Assembly: GCF_004138335.1 (NCBI RefSeq)
Contig: NZ_RYFW01000001.1
Coordinates: 1,612,001 to 1,676,000, forward strand
From: Peristeroidobacter agariperforans
GTDB lineage: Bacteria > Pseudomonadota > Gammaproteobacteria > Steroidobacterales > Steroidobacteraceae
Reading direction: 5' to 3'
DNA: 64,000 bases
A program made the position numbers and the translations under genes. The notes below the pieces were generated by a model. That model saw nothing but the letters and a program-made list of their open reading frames with translations. It ran no database searches and was not told where the DNA came from. This document shows, in pieces, positions 41,935 through 51,246 of the stretch. The stretch's first letter is position 1. The number at the start of each line of letters is the position of its first letter.

Positions 41935-44682
41935 ATGCTGCGTGCAATCATCGCATCGCTGCTGGCCGTCGCGTCGGCCGGCGCGCTGGCTCAGACGAAT
42001 CCAACCAGCACCGACCAGACGCGCCAGGAATTCAACATCGCCGCTCAGCCGCTGTCGCAGGCATTGCGTGAATATGCGCAACAGAGCGGCGATCAGGTCG
42101 TGTTCTATTCCGAAATCGGCAAGGGTCGTGAAGCGCCCGCTCTGAGCGGCTCCTATACACGTCAGGAAGCTCTGCAGCGGCTGCTCGAGAACACCGGCCT
42201 GAAATATCGGCGCGTCAACGCCAAGACGATCGCGATCAGCACCGACGCGCCCGCGCGCCCCGAAGCTTCCATACAACGGACGTCGATGGCCGCACCGATG
42301 CGCCTCGCTCAAGCGACGGAGACTGCGCCGGCGCCGTTGCCTCAAGCGCAAGAGCAAGGCGGCGCAGGCGAGCAAGCCCCGGCAGATTCGTTGTTCGGCG
42401 TGGAAGAGGTGATTGTCACCGGCACGGCGGTGGCCGAGCGCACCAAATTCGATTCGAGCGTCGCGATCTCCACGTTCAACGCCGAAGACATCGCGCAACA
42501 GGCGCCGTCCAGCTCCGCAGATCTGATTTCGGCGGTGCCCGGCTTCTGGGTCGAATCGACGGCCGGCACGACTCAAGGCAACGTGTTTGCTCGCGGCATC
42601 ATCCAGGACGGCGGCTATCGCTACGTCGGCCTGATGGAAGACGGCATTCCGATCTATCCCGTCTTCGAGCTGTCGTTCTACAACCCCGATCAATTCGTCC
42701 GTGTCGACGACACCATCGAGCGCGTCGAAGCGCTTCGTGGCGGCACCGCGCCGATCTTCACCGCTGGCGCGGTCGGCGGCACGGTGAACTTCGTGACGCA
42801 ATCAGCAAAAGATTCCGCACGCGGCTCGGTAAAGCTCGGTTTCAGCGATTACGGCATGTATCGCGGCGATGTCGCTTGGAGCGCACCGCTCGGCGACGAC
42901 TGGGGCATCGCACTCGGTGGTTACTACCGCACCTCGGACGGCATTCGGGATCCGGGTTACACCGCGGATGAAGGCGGTCAGTTCCGCGTCAAGGTCGGCC
43001 GCAGCTTCGACAACGGGAGCATCGAGTTCTTCGGCAAGTACATCGACGATCGTTCGATGTTTGTCGTGCCCATTCCTTTGACCGGCAGTCCATCCGATCC
43101 GCGCGGTGTGAATGGCGCCGACGCGGGCACGTATTCCCTGCACAGCGAAGACCTGGCTCGCGCGGGTTTGCCCGTGACTGCTGCGGAAGTTGGCCTGCGG
43201 GGCTCGAATCTGGAGGACGGCATTCATCCGCAGCTCGCTACCCTTGGCGGCAAGCTCAACTGGCAGTTCAACGACACGGTCTCGATGACCAACCTGCTGC
43301 GCTATACCGACGGCGAAGTGCGCTTCGACGGCATCTTCCCGGGCGATCCTCCCGAAACAGGCGCGGATTTCGCGGCTGATCTGGGCGTGGCTGCAAATTA
43401 CAGTGTGCTATCGACCGGCACGCCGTACGCAGCGAATCAGCTGGTGCAGGAGCACGGGCACTGGGTTGTGAACAAGGAATACGACGCGATTCAGGACGAT
43501 CTGCGCCTGAACCTGCATCTCGATACTCATGCGGTGACGTTCGGTTTGTATGTCGCCGATTACTCGATGAAGGACGCGTGGAGTCTCGGCAATTCGCTGC
43601 TCATGGACGTGAGCGACCGGCCGCGTCGCCTTGCGCTGACCGGCGTGACTGACGCGAACGGCTTCACGAAGTACTCGACCTTCAACTTGCTCACCGACTA
43701 CGACGCGATGGCGTATTCGCTGTACGCCGCCGACGAGTGGCAAGTCACGGATGCGTTGCGTTTCGATTTCGGCGTTCGCTACGACACGCAAGATATCGAA
43801 GGCACGATCCGCGCGGGCTCGCAGGAAGTGGCGCCCGGCGTGCCCACCGATCTCGACGGCAACCCGGCGACCACTTACGACCGCGGCGTTTCTTTGATCG
43901 GCGCGAATCGCAGCACCGTCGATGAGGATTTCGACAACACCGGCTTCTCCATCGGCTTCAACTACGAGTTCACGCCGCAGCACGGGATGTTCGGCCACTA
44001 CACCGACTCGGCCAAGTTGCCGCACTTCGACGATGTGCGTAACGGCGTGCTGGTGAAGGATCAGGTGACGAATATCGAGCTGGGCTACAAGGCTTCGATC
44101 GAAACGCTGGTGGTGTTCGCTACGTTGTTCCAGACCGAGTTCGACAACGTGCCGTTCCAGGACATTCTGTCCAACGGCCAGACGATCGTGCGTCGGGCGG
44201 AGACGCGCACGCGCGGCATTGAGCTCGAAGGCGAGTTCCAGCCCATCGACGCGCTGGGCATTCGGTTCAGCATCACTCAACAGGATCCGACGTACCAAGG
44301 ATTCACGGGCGCGGCGGCGGGCAACACCGGAAACGTGATTCGTCGCATTCCGAAGACCATGGCGCGAATCACGCCGACATACACATTCATGGACGGCGCG
44401 GCGCGCGCGTACTTCACGTATACGTACGCGGGCAAACGTTTTGCCAACGACGAGAACAGCATCGTGCTGCCGAAGTACAACAAGCTCGACGCGGGCGTGA
44501 TGTTCGATGTCGGCGCCAACTGGACCTTCCAGGTGACCGGCGACAATCTCACCGACGAGATCGGCTTGACCGAAGGCAATCCGCGCACCGACGTGGGCTC
44601 GGGCGGGATCGGCAACATTTATATGGTGCGCCCGTTGTTCGGCCGCTCGTTCATGGGCTCGGTGACGTACCGTTGGCCCTGA
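41935..44682 (+). CDS. TonB-dependent receptor with N-terminal STN signalling domain
   Basis: A 915-aa outer-membrane receptor. The signal peptide (1-20) is followed by an STN domain (about 30-103, FNIAAQPLSQALREYAQQSGDQVVFY) that talks to a FecR-type anti-sigma factor, then a linker and the TonB box/plug (EEVIVTGTAVAERTKFDSSVAIS from about 156). The plug (DLISAVPGFWVESTAG, VFARGIIQDGG, RVEALRGGTAPIF) and a 22-strand barrel follow. The periplasmic trehalase gene comes 59 bp downstream, suggesting a di- or oligosaccharide ligand. The C-terminus ends VTYRWP. A FecI/FecR pair lies 3.5 kb further on and shares a leader motif. Confidence 0.92.
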   Translation: MLRAIIASLLAVASAGALAQTNPTSTDQTRQEFNIAAQPLSQALREYAQQSGDQVVFYSEIGKGREAPALSGSYTRQEALQRLLENTGLKYRRVNAKTIAISTDAPARPEASIQRTSMAAPMRLAQATETAPAPLPQAQEQGGAGEQAPADSLFGVEEVIVTGTAVAERTKFDSSVAISTFNAEDIAQQAPSSSADLISAVPGFWVESTAGTTQGNVFARGIIQDGGYRYVGLMEDGIPIYPVFELSFYNPDQFVRVDDTIERVEALRGGTAPIFTAGAVGGTVNFVTQSAKDSARGSVKLGFSDYGMYRGDVAWSAPLGDDWGIALGGYYRTSDGIRDPGYTADEGGQFRVKVGRSFDNGSIEFFGKYIDDRSMFVVPIPLTGSPSDPRGVNGADAGTYSLHSEDLARAGLPVTAAEVGLRGSNLEDGIHPQLATLGGKLNWQFNDTVSMTNLLRYTDGEVRFDGIFPGDPPETGADFAADLGVAANYSVLSTGTPYAANQLVQEHGHWVVNKEYDAIQDDLRLNLHLDTHAVTFGLYVADYSMKDAWSLGNSLLMDVSDRPRRLALTGVTDANGFTKYSTFNLLTDYDAMAYSLYAADEWQVTDALRFDFGVRYDTQDIEGTIRAGSQEVAPGVPTDLDGNPATTYDRGVSLIGANRSTVDEDFDNTGFSIGFNYEFTPQHGMFGHYTDSAKLPHFDDVRNGVLVKDQVTNIELGYKASIETLVVFATLFQTEFDNVPFQDILSNGQTIVRRAETRTRGIELEGEFQPIDALGIRFSITQQDPTYQGFTGAAAGNTGNVIRRIPKTMARITPTYTFMDGAARAYFTYTYAGKRFANDENSIVLPKYNKLDAGVMFDVGANWTFQVTGDNLTDEIGLTEGNPRTDVGSGGIGNIYMVRPLFGRSFMGSVTYRWP

Positions 44683-44741
44683 GGATGAATTGCGATTCTT
44701 GCGCCTTGCAGTGTCCGCCGTCCCGGTTGACACTGCGAGGC

Positions 44742-46319
44742 ATGCTTCAACGAGTTCTGAGAGTCGCTTGCATGGGTGTTTGGTTGGCTGGCGCGGCGGT
44801 CGCGTCGGCGCAGGAGGCCGTGCCCACGCCGGCTGATGTTTATGGCGAGCTGTTCAAGGACGTGCAGCTCAACGCCGTGTTTCCCGACAGCAAGGCGTTC
44901 ACCGACGCTCTGCCGAACCGCCCGCCCGAGCAGATCCTGAGCGAATATCGCCAGCTCAAGGGCCAACCGGGTTTCGACCTGAAGAAATTTGTCGCCGAGC
45001 GCTTCTCGCCGCCGCCGAACGTCGCTGCCGATTTCCACACCGTCGCCGGGCAGGACGTTCGCCAGCACATCGACGCGCTGTGGAAGGTGCTCGAGCGCAA
45101 GCCCGAGGATCAACGGGAGTACACGTCGCGAATCGCGCTACCGTATCGCTACATTGTGCCGGGCGGACGCTTCAACGAGATCTACTACTGGGACTCGTAC
45201 TTCACCATGCAGGGGCTGGAGGAAAGCGGCCGGCACGACCTGACCATGGACATGATCGCCAACTTCGGCTGGCTGATCGACCAGTTCGGCCACATCCCCA
45301 ATGGCAATCGCAGCTATTTCCTCAGCCGCTCCCAGCCGCCGTTCTTCGCCGCGATGATCGAGCTGGCGGCCGATGAAGAAGGCGAGACGATCTACAAGAA
45401 ATATCTGCCGCAGCTGATTCGCGAATATCAGTTCTGGATGGACGGCGCTGAAGCCCTGAAGGCAGGCTCCGCGCACCGGCGTGTCGTGAAGCTGCCGGAT
45501 GGCACGTTGTTGAATCGCTACTTCGACGATCGCAACGTGCCGCGTGAGGAAGCTTTCAAAGAAGACGTTGCTACAGCGAAAGAGGCAGGTCCGGGTTCGC
45601 CGGAGATCTATCGCAACCTGCGCGCGGCCGCCGAGAGCGGTTGGGATTTCAGCTCACGCTGGTTTGCAGGCAAGACGCTCGCGACCATTCACACGACGGA
45701 CCTGATCCCGCCGGATCTGAATAGCTTGCTGTATCAGTTGGAGCTGACGATCGCCAAGGGCTGTGAAGTCACCGCCGACCCGGCATGCGCTGCGGACATG
45801 AAAGCGAAAGCCGCGAGCAGGCAGGCGGCGATGACGAAGTATCTGTGGAATGCGAAGGCGGGCGCGTTCACCGACTATGACTGGCGGGCGAAGCGGCCCA
45901 ATTCGCAAGTGACGGCGGCAACGGTGTATCCGCTGTACTTCATGGTTGCGAGCAAGGATCAAGCGAAGTCCATTGCGAACACTGTGCGTACGAGCTTGCT
46001 GAAGCCCCACGGCGTGGTAACGACTACGCTCGTGACAGGCGAGCAGTGGGATGCGCCCAATGGCTGGGCGCCGCTGCAGTGGCTGGCGATCAAGGGGCTG
46101 CAGAATTACGCAGAGGAGCAGCTCGCCGCCACGATCGCGCAGCGTTGGGTCGGGAAGAACCTGCAGGTGTTCAAGGAGACCGGCAAGCTGGTGGAGAAGT
46201 ACGACGTCGTTGCGGATAAGGCCGGTGGAGGTGGGGAGTATCCGTTGCAGGACGGCTTCGGGTGGACCAACGGCGTGTTGAGGAAGTTGCTGGCGATGTA
46301 TCCGAAGCTGGCGGAGTAA
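44742..46319 (+). CDS. treA: Periplasmic trehalase (GH37)
   Basis: A 525-aa glycoside hydrolase family 37 enzyme splitting trehalose into two glucoses. Both family signatures are present: PGGRFNEIYYWDSYF and QWDAPNGWAP. The catalytic aspartate region (SGWDFSSRWF) and glutamate region also look intact. A signal peptide (ending ASAQEA) places it in the periplasm, as for E. coli TreA. The start is uncertain: the ATG at 44742 gives a good signal; earlier starts at 44673-44685 give an unlikely cysteine-rich N-terminus. A terminator follows. Confidence 0.9.
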   Translation: MLQRVLRVACMGVWLAGAAVASAQEAVPTPADVYGELFKDVQLNAVFPDSKAFTDALPNRPPEQILSEYRQLKGQPGFDLKKFVAERFSPPPNVAADFHTVAGQDVRQHIDALWKVLERKPEDQREYTSRIALPYRYIVPGGRFNEIYYWDSYFTMQGLEESGRHDLTMDMIANFGWLIDQFGHIPNGNRSYFLSRSQPPFFAAMIELAADEEGETIYKKYLPQLIREYQFWMDGAEALKAGSAHRRVVKLPDGTLLNRYFDDRNVPREEAFKEDVATAKEAGPGSPEIYRNLRAAAESGWDFSSRWFAGKTLATIHTTDLIPPDLNSLLYQLELTIAKGCEVTADPACAADMKAKAASRQAAMTKYLWNAKAGAFTDYDWRAKRPNSQVTAATVYPLYFMVASKDQAKSIANTVRTSLLKPHGVVTTTLVTGEQWDAPNGWAPLQWLAIKGLQNYAEEQLAATIAQRWVGKNLQVFKETGKLVEKYDVVADKAGGGGEYPLQDGFGWTNGVLRKLLAMYPKLAE

Positions 46320-46352
46320 GAGGCTCGCCCCAACCGACACTGCGAGCCTCTT
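46319..46352 (+). terminator. Rho-independent terminator of the trehalase gene
   Basis: GAGGCTCGC (46320-46328) pairs with GCGAGCCTC (46342-46350) around a 13-nt loop, followed by TTAAAACTCTT. It starts at the trehalase stop codon and lies before the convergent pirin gene. Confidence 0.7.
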
Positions 46353-46359
46353 AAAACTC

Positions 46360-47259
46360 TTACGACATCGGCTCCGGCTTGGGCAGCGGCGGATCCTCCG
46401 GCAGCGGAATGAACTCCTGATCATCCCCGACCGGCAACTCGATCCGCCCGGCCTTCCAATCCGCCTTCGCCTGCTCGATCCGCTCCTGGCTGGACGACAC
46501 AAAATTCCACCAGATGTGCCGCGGCCCGACCGCCTCGCCACCGAGCAACATCACAATCGACGGCTCGATTGCCGTGATCGACGGCATCGTACCCGGCGAC
46601 AGCACCGCCATCTGCCCCGCCTCGTACTGCTCGCCTTCAATGCGAACCGAACCCTTCGCGACATAGATCGCACGCTCGCTGTACCCGCCGCACACATCCG
46701 TCGTACGCCCCGCATCCAATTCGAGATGCACATAGAACAACGGCGAATGCGTCGTCACCGGACTCGTCAATCCATAGGCCGAGCCCGCGATCACCTTGAT
46801 GCTCAATCCCCTGTCCGCGTGCGACGGCAACTGATTCGCATCGAAGTGCACGAAGCCCGGCGATGTTTCTTCCACCGACTCCGGCAAGGCGACCCACGCC
46901 TGAATGCCGTGCATCGAGCCGCCCAGCTCACGAATGCTGTCGAACCGCTCCGAATGACTGATGCCGCTGCCGGCCGTCATCCAGTTCACTTCACCCGGCC
47001 GGATGGTCTGATGAAACCCGACACTGTCCCGGTGCACGATCTCGCCATCGTAGAGATACGTGATGGTGGAGAGCCCGATGTGAGGGTGCGGCCTCACATC
47101 GGTCTTGCGCGGCACATGAGGCGGAAAATTCACCGGCCCCATGTGGTCGAAAAAAATAAACGGCCCGACCATGCGCCGCTTGGTCCAGGGCAGGACCCGG
47201 CCGACTTCGAAGCCGCCCAGGTCCTTGCGCCGTGCAGGAATCATCAACTCGATCGTCAC
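46360..47259 (-). CDS. Pirin-family protein
   Basis: A 299-aa bicupin of the pirin family. The N-terminal cupin has the metal site (DVRPHPHIGLSTITYLYDGEI..HRDS and ISHSERF), the C-terminal cupin holds the pirin_C domain, and the motif FIFFDHMGP is typical. Related proteins are iron-binding quercetin dioxygenases or regulators. The GTG start overlaps the stop of the second pirin gene by 4 bp (GTGA), so translation is coupled. Confidence 0.9.
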   Translation of the reverse strand: MTIELMIPARRKDLGGFEVGRVLPWTKRRMVGPFIFFDHMGPVNFPPHVPRKTDVRPHPHIGLSTITYLYDGEIVHRDSVGFHQTIRPGEVNWMTAGSGISHSERFDSIRELGGSMHGIQAWVALPESVEETSPGFVHFDANQLPSHADRGLSIKVIAGSAYGLTSPVTTHSPLFYVHLELDAGRTTDVCGGYSERAIYVAKGSVRIEGEQYEAGQMAVLSPGTMPSITAIEPSIVMLLGGEAVGPRHIWWNFVSSSQERIEQAKADWKAGRIELPVGDDQEFIPLPEDPPLPKPEPMS

Positions 47260-47975
47260 TGCCGCACTCCACTGGCTCGCTGCAGATCGAACACTATCAC
47301 CTCGGCGCCGTGGCCATCAGTCAGGGACAACGCCGCCGTGTCGGTCAGCGCCAGCGCATCACCGGCGTTGAGCACGTTGCCATTCGCAGTCACCTTGCCG
47401 CGCGCCAAGTGCAAATACACCTGACGATCGGCGGCGATCGGCAACTCAACCTTCTCGTCGCCATCCAGCAAACCGGCGTACACCTTCGCATCCTGGTGAA
47501 TGCTGACCGAGCCGTTCGCCCCATCGGGCGACGCGATCAGTCGCAACTTGCCGCGCTTCTCGTTCTCCGGAAAGTGCTTCTGCTCGTAGCTCGGCTGCAC
47601 CCCCTTCTGATTCGGCTGGATCCAGATCTGCAGGAAATGCACCGGCTTCTCGCTCGACGGGTTGAACTCACTGTGCGTCACGCCGCGGCCCGCGCTCATG
47701 CGCTGGACATCGCCGGGACGGATGGTCTCGCCCGTGCCCATCGAATCCTTGTGCGCCAGCTCGCCATCGAGCACATAGCTGATGATCTCCATGTCCCGAT
47801 GCCCGTGCGTCCCGAAGCCCGCGCCGGCCGCGACCCGATCTTCGTTGATCACGCGCAGGGCGCCGAACTCGATGTGCCGGGGGTCGTAGTAGTCGGCAAA
47901 CGAAAAGGTGTGGAACGACTTCAGCCAGCCGTGATCGGCATAGCCGCGTTCGTTACTGCGTCGGATGTTCTGCAT
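47256..47975 (-). CDS. Pirin-family bicupin (YhhW-like)
   Basis: A 239-aa pirin very close in length and motifs to E. coli YhhW, a quercetin 2,3-dioxygenase: RSNERGYADHGWLKSFHTFSFADYYDP, FGTHGHRDMEIISYVLDG, MSAGRGVTHSEFNPS. The iron-binding histidines of the first cupin are present. GAGGAG precedes the ATG at 47975, which settles the start against an upstream frame extension. It forms a coupled pair with the downstream pirin gene and is divergent from the FecI-like gene. Confidence 0.9.
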   Translation of the reverse strand: MQNIRRSNERGYADHGWLKSFHTFSFADYYDPRHIEFGALRVINEDRVAAGAGFGTHGHRDMEIISYVLDGELAHKDSMGTGETIRPGDVQRMSAGRGVTHSEFNPSSEKPVHFLQIWIQPNQKGVQPSYEQKHFPENEKRGKLRLIASPDGANGSVSIHQDAKVYAGLLDGDEKVELPIAADRQVYLHLARGKVTANGNVLNAGDALALTDTAALSLTDGHGAEVIVFDLQRASGVRQ

Positions 47976-48079
47976 GGTCGGCTCCTCGTTTTCGATGGGG
48001 CCAAGGTACGCCGGGGCCGTCCGCGGAAATAGCACGCTCATGCGATAAATCTTATGCTCGGAGGCAGCTTTTGGCCCTG

Positions 48080-48092
48080 ACCCCCTCATAGC
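48080..48092 (+). promoter_or_regulatory. Shared 13-mer upstream of the FecI-like sigma gene
   Basis: ACCCCCTCATAGC is an exact copy of the element upstream of the STN-TonB receptor. It ends 41 bp before the sigma start (48 bp in the receptor), preceded by TTTTGG in both cases. This could be a common promoter or leader motif. Confidence 0.45.
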
Positions 48093-48133
48093 CCCAGAAC
48101 TCCCCAGAAGCCATCCGGGAAACGTCCGCAGAC

Positions 48134-48634
48134 ATGCCCTCCGGCCGCAGCCAACGCATCGCCGAGTGGGCCCGCCACTGGAACGCGGGCCTGACGCGCT
48201 ATCTGCGCCGCCGCCTGCCCGGCCGCATCGACCCGGAGGACCTGGCGCAGGAGGTCTATGTCCGCCTGCTCCGGGTCGAGCAGATCGAGCACATCAAGGA
48301 GCCGCAGGCGTACCTGTACCGAGTCGCCAGCAACGTGGCGCAGGAATGGCGCATGCGAGCGGTGCACGCCAAGCCGCACAGCGACGCCGAGCTGGAAAGC
48401 CTGGTCGCCGCGGCCACGCCCGAATCGCTGCTCGACGACGCGCAGTTCAAGGCGCAGCTCGACGGTGCTTTACAGACGATGACACCCATGGTGCGAGCGG
48501 TGGTGTACCTGAAGCTGCGCGAGGACATGTCGCACGATGAAATCGCCGGCCATCTGGGCATCACGCCGCGGATGGTCCGCAGAATGTTGACCACCGGTTA
48601 CGCGCAACTCCGCGAGCACTTCGAGTTCGATTGA
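48134..48634 (+). CDS. FecI-like ECF sigma factor
   Basis: A 166-aa ECF sigma factor. Region 2 is at LTRYLRRRLPGRIDPEDLAQEVYVRLLRVEQ and region 4 at LDGALQTMTPMVRAVVYLKLREDMSHDEIAGHLGITPRMVRRML. The direct FecR-type neighbour 3 bp downstream and the STN receptor nearby identify it as a cell-surface-signalling sigma of the FecI group. It probably activates the receptor gene, judging by the shared leader sequence; this has not been shown. Confidence 0.9.
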   Translation: MPSGRSQRIAEWARHWNAGLTRYLRRRLPGRIDPEDLAQEVYVRLLRVEQIEHIKEPQAYLYRVASNVAQEWRMRAVHAKPHSDAELESLVAAATPESLLDDAQFKAQLDGALQTMTPMVRAVVYLKLREDMSHDEIAGHLGITPRMVRRMLTTGYAQLREHFEFD

Positions 48635-48637
48635 CGC

Positions 48638-49714
48638 ATGCAACCCGATCAAGACAACACCCGAGACCCAGCCACGACGCACGCCCGGCAGTGCGCCGCG
48701 CACTGGCTGTCGGTGCTGTCGGATGAGAACTGCACCGAAGCGGAGCGGCAGCAGTTCTTTGCGTGGCTGAGGGCGTCGGGTCAGCACGTCGATGAGTTCT
48801 TACGACTGAGTCGGCTCACTGGGCGGCTGAACCGGCGGGAGCTGTGGCCCGAGGCCAATGTGGCGGAGCTCATCGCGGCGGCGAAGGCGAGTGGCGATGG
48901 GAATGTCACGGCGCTCGATTTTCAACCGGAGGTCATCGCAACTCGATCTGAACGCAAGAGTGTGCGATGGCCGGTTGCCGCCGCGATTGCTTGCGTGTGC
49001 GTTCTGGTGGGATTGATCGCGGGCCGGTCGCAGCTCGAGCAGTGGCTTGCACCCGAGTATGTGACTGCGGTCGGCGAACAGCGCTCGATCACTTTGGAAG
49101 ACGGCTCGGTCGTCGAGCTGAACAGTCAGTCGCGACTGCGCGCGCACTTCAAACCGGACCTTCGAGCGATCGAGCTGTTGGAAGGCGAAGCGATCTTCCG
49201 GGTCTGGAAAGACCCGCACCGCCCCTTCCGAGTGCGCACCGGGGCGACAGACATTGTCGCGGTGGGCACGGCGTTCAACGTGAAGGCCAGTGACTCACGC
49301 ACCATCGTGACGGTTTTGGAGGGTCGCGTGCGAGTCAACCAGCGCGATGCCGCCGAGCGATCGGCGGCGGCAACGCATAAGGCGATCAGCGAATTCGAGC
49401 TCGCGGTCGGCGATCAACTGATCGTCGCGAAGGCTCAGCCAGCAATTCGCCTGTCGCTGCGTGATACGGAGAAAGTGACTTCGTGGACGGAGCGGAGGCT
49501 GATTTTCGAAGACACGCCGCTGTCGGCGGCTGTCGCGGAGTTTGCGCGATATAGCTCACGTCAGATTCGCATCGAAGATCCGGCAATCGCCGAGAGAAAG
49601 ATCAATGGCGTGTTCGATGCAACCGATCCGGCGTCGCTGGCCGAGTTCCTGAAGGCCGATGAAACCCTCAGCGTCCGCAGTGATGCCGATGATTGGACCG
49701 TAAGCTCACGCTGA
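48638..49714 (+). CDS. FecR-like anti-sigma/sigma regulator
   Basis: A 358-aa inner-membrane protein. The cytoplasmic N-terminus (AAHWLSVLSDENCTEAERQQFFAWLRAS, DUF4880) binds the sigma. One transmembrane helix (about 109-128) follows, then the periplasmic FecR domain (GEQRSITLEDGSVVELNSQSRL, GEAIFRVWKDPHRPFRVRTG, VGTAFNVKA), which is stiff beta, and a C-terminal STN-like part (FEDTPLSAAVAEFARYS) meeting the receptor. Same strand as the sigma gene, 3-bp gap. A cognate receptor is not immediately downstream, which differs from the usual FecIRA order. Confidence 0.9.
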   Translation: MQPDQDNTRDPATTHARQCAAHWLSVLSDENCTEAERQQFFAWLRASGQHVDEFLRLSRLTGRLNRRELWPEANVAELIAAAKASGDGNVTALDFQPEVIATRSERKSVRWPVAAAIACVCVLVGLIAGRSQLEQWLAPEYVTAVGEQRSITLEDGSVVELNSQSRLRAHFKPDLRAIELLEGEAIFRVWKDPHRPFRVRTGATDIVAVGTAFNVKASDSRTIVTVLEGRVRVNQRDAAERSAAATHKAISEFELAVGDQLIVAKAQPAIRLSLRDTEKVTSWTERRLIFEDTPLSAAVAEFARYSSRQIRIEDPAIAERKINGVFDATDPASLAEFLKADETLSVRSDADDWTVSSR

Positions 49715-49759
49715 TTCATCGGTTACGCTGCGCATTCCGATTCCAGGCCATGCCTCAAG

Positions 49760-50398
49760 TCAGCGGCGCTTTGTAAGGTCGGAAATCGAAGGTCCATCAG
49801 TGCCAGTATGTGCGGCGACTAAGGCTGTCACTGACAGCTGCGGCTGGCCCAGGCTGCCGAACACCGAGCAGCGCAGGTTGTCGTGCACGATGCGAATCGA
49901 CAGGCGCGGGAACACGTCGCGGCGGAGTTGCTTCACCAGCTCACAGTCTCCCGAGTCGAGCTTGAGCGTTTTGTCGCGGGACATCGAAACGGTTTTCCAT
50001 TCGGCGGCAAAGCGCTCGATGTTCTCTGGCGTCGGCAACGCTTCATTCCGGACCTTTGCGAGCAACTGATCCCTGCTGGTGTGCTGAGTCACAGCGGCGA
50101 TGTTCGCTTCAGTCGCTGCCACCGGCGACTCCAACGTAATTTGCATGTGCGCATCCGCCTGGTCCGTGCACCGTTGCATGACGATGGAGATCCCATCGCG
50201 CGCGCCGACGCTGCGGAGGATGGCTTCGAGGCGTCGTTGTAGCGTGTTGCAGGAGTACGCGGTCGTAGTGCCTTGATACGCGAACTCGAGTGATTGCTGG
50301 CGCCAGATTGCAGGGATGTAGTCGGGCGCGGCCGGCGCCGCAGTGCTGATCATTGGCAGCGCGATGCTGGCAAGGCTTGCCAAGGCATGTTTGATCAC
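49760..50398 (-). CDS. Exported cysteine-containing protein of unknown function
   Basis: A 212-aa exported protein with a signal peptide ending near AAPAAPDY. Four cysteines (YSCNT, QRCTD, GDCEL, LRCSV) are likely to form two disulfides. No repeated or catalytic motif is visible. It lies 13 bp behind the MipA/OmpV gene and appears to be the last gene of the two-component/MipA operon. The family is not recognised. Confidence 0.7.
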   Translation of the reverse strand: MIKHALASLASIALPMISTAAPAAPDYIPAIWRQQSLEFAYQGTTTAYSCNTLQRRLEAILRSVGARDGISIVMQRCTDQADAHMQITLESPVAATEANIAAVTQHTSRDQLLAKVRNEALPTPENIERFAAEWKTVSMSRDKTLKLDSGDCELVKQLRRDVFPRLSIRIVHDNLRCSVFGSLGQPQLSVTALVAAHTGTDGPSISDLTKRR

Positions 50399-50411
50399 TC
50401 GAGCCTCCGAG

Positions 50412-51194
50412 TCAAAACCGATAGATCACCGCCGCATCGAACTGAAAGTACGAGTCGTCTTCGGCGATGGGGCTGTCCTTCGCGTCGCCTTGTAACTGCG
50501 CCGCCGATGCGCCGGCGGCGACGATCCAGCGTGGGCTAAGGGCGTAGACGGCGTTGACGAACAGCCGCGCGTCGCCGACGCCGCTCTGTGCCTCATACTC
50601 GGATAACCCCGATCTTTGACTTTGCTGCGGGTCGACGGCGAAAAAACTTCTCGCATACTCGTCGTCGATCCAGCGAGCAGCGATTCCGTAGTTCAGCGAG
50701 AATCGTTGCGTGACATCGGCGCGACTCTGCAATGTGAGTTCAGCGACGGTGCCATGGCCTTGATCGGCAATGTCAGTGGATACGGCTGCAGTCGCGGTTA
50801 CGGGGCCGAGGTTGTACGCGCCCTTGAGTCGCGCGATGGCCGTGCGGTTCACGTCGCCGAGGCCGCGCAAGTGAGAGGAATCGGATTCATCACGCTGTGT
50901 GACATCGGGAGCGAGCGAGAACGTCAACGAGCTGTGATTGCGTCTGACCAGATATGCACCGAGCCCATCTGCATTCAGAAACCAGCGGTCGCCATAGGTG
51001 ACATTGAGCGCCGGCAGCGGCAGCACTTCGACCGAGTCGCTGCCCGGGAAATCGGGCCGTGCGATCACGCCGGCGCCGGCACTGACCTGCCACGATTTGT
51101 CGTGTGCGTCGTCGTGATTTTGAGCAACCAGGGTTCCGGCGTAACAGAGGCCGACGCCGCTGAAGGTCAGCAGCGCAAGACGAGGCAGGTGCAT
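50412..51194 (-). CDS. MipA/OmpV-family outer-membrane protein
   Basis: A 260-aa barrel with a signal peptide ending TLVAQN. The MipA/OmpV pattern is visible: SAGAGVIARPDFPGSDSVEVLPLPALNVTYGDRWFLNADGLGAYL near the N-terminus and a C-terminal FQFDAAVIYRF ending in phenylalanine for barrel assembly. Members scaffold murein enzymes or take part in antimicrobial-peptide sensing with two-component systems. Here a two-component pair precedes it by 52 bp on the same strand. Confidence 0.87.
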   Translation of the reverse strand: MHLPRLALLTFSGVGLCYAGTLVAQNHDDAHDKSWQVSAGAGVIARPDFPGSDSVEVLPLPALNVTYGDRWFLNADGLGAYLVRRNHSSLTFSLAPDVTQRDESDSSHLRGLGDVNRTAIARLKGAYNLGPVTATAAVSTDIADQGHGTVAELTLQSRADVTQRFSLNYGIAARWIDDEYARSFFAVDPQQSQRSGLSEYEAQSGVGDARLFVNAVYALSPRWIVAAGASAAQLQGDAKDSPIAEDDSYFQFDAAVIYRF

Positions 51195-51246
51195 GGCGGT
51201 CTCCCGAGGGGCGAGACCAGCATAGGGAAGGAGACTTAGCGCAGAC

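Noticed and set aside
43408-44733. Leftward 441-aa ORF over the TonB receptor
   Set aside because: Antisense shadow; the rightward receptor has clear barrel and plug motifs.
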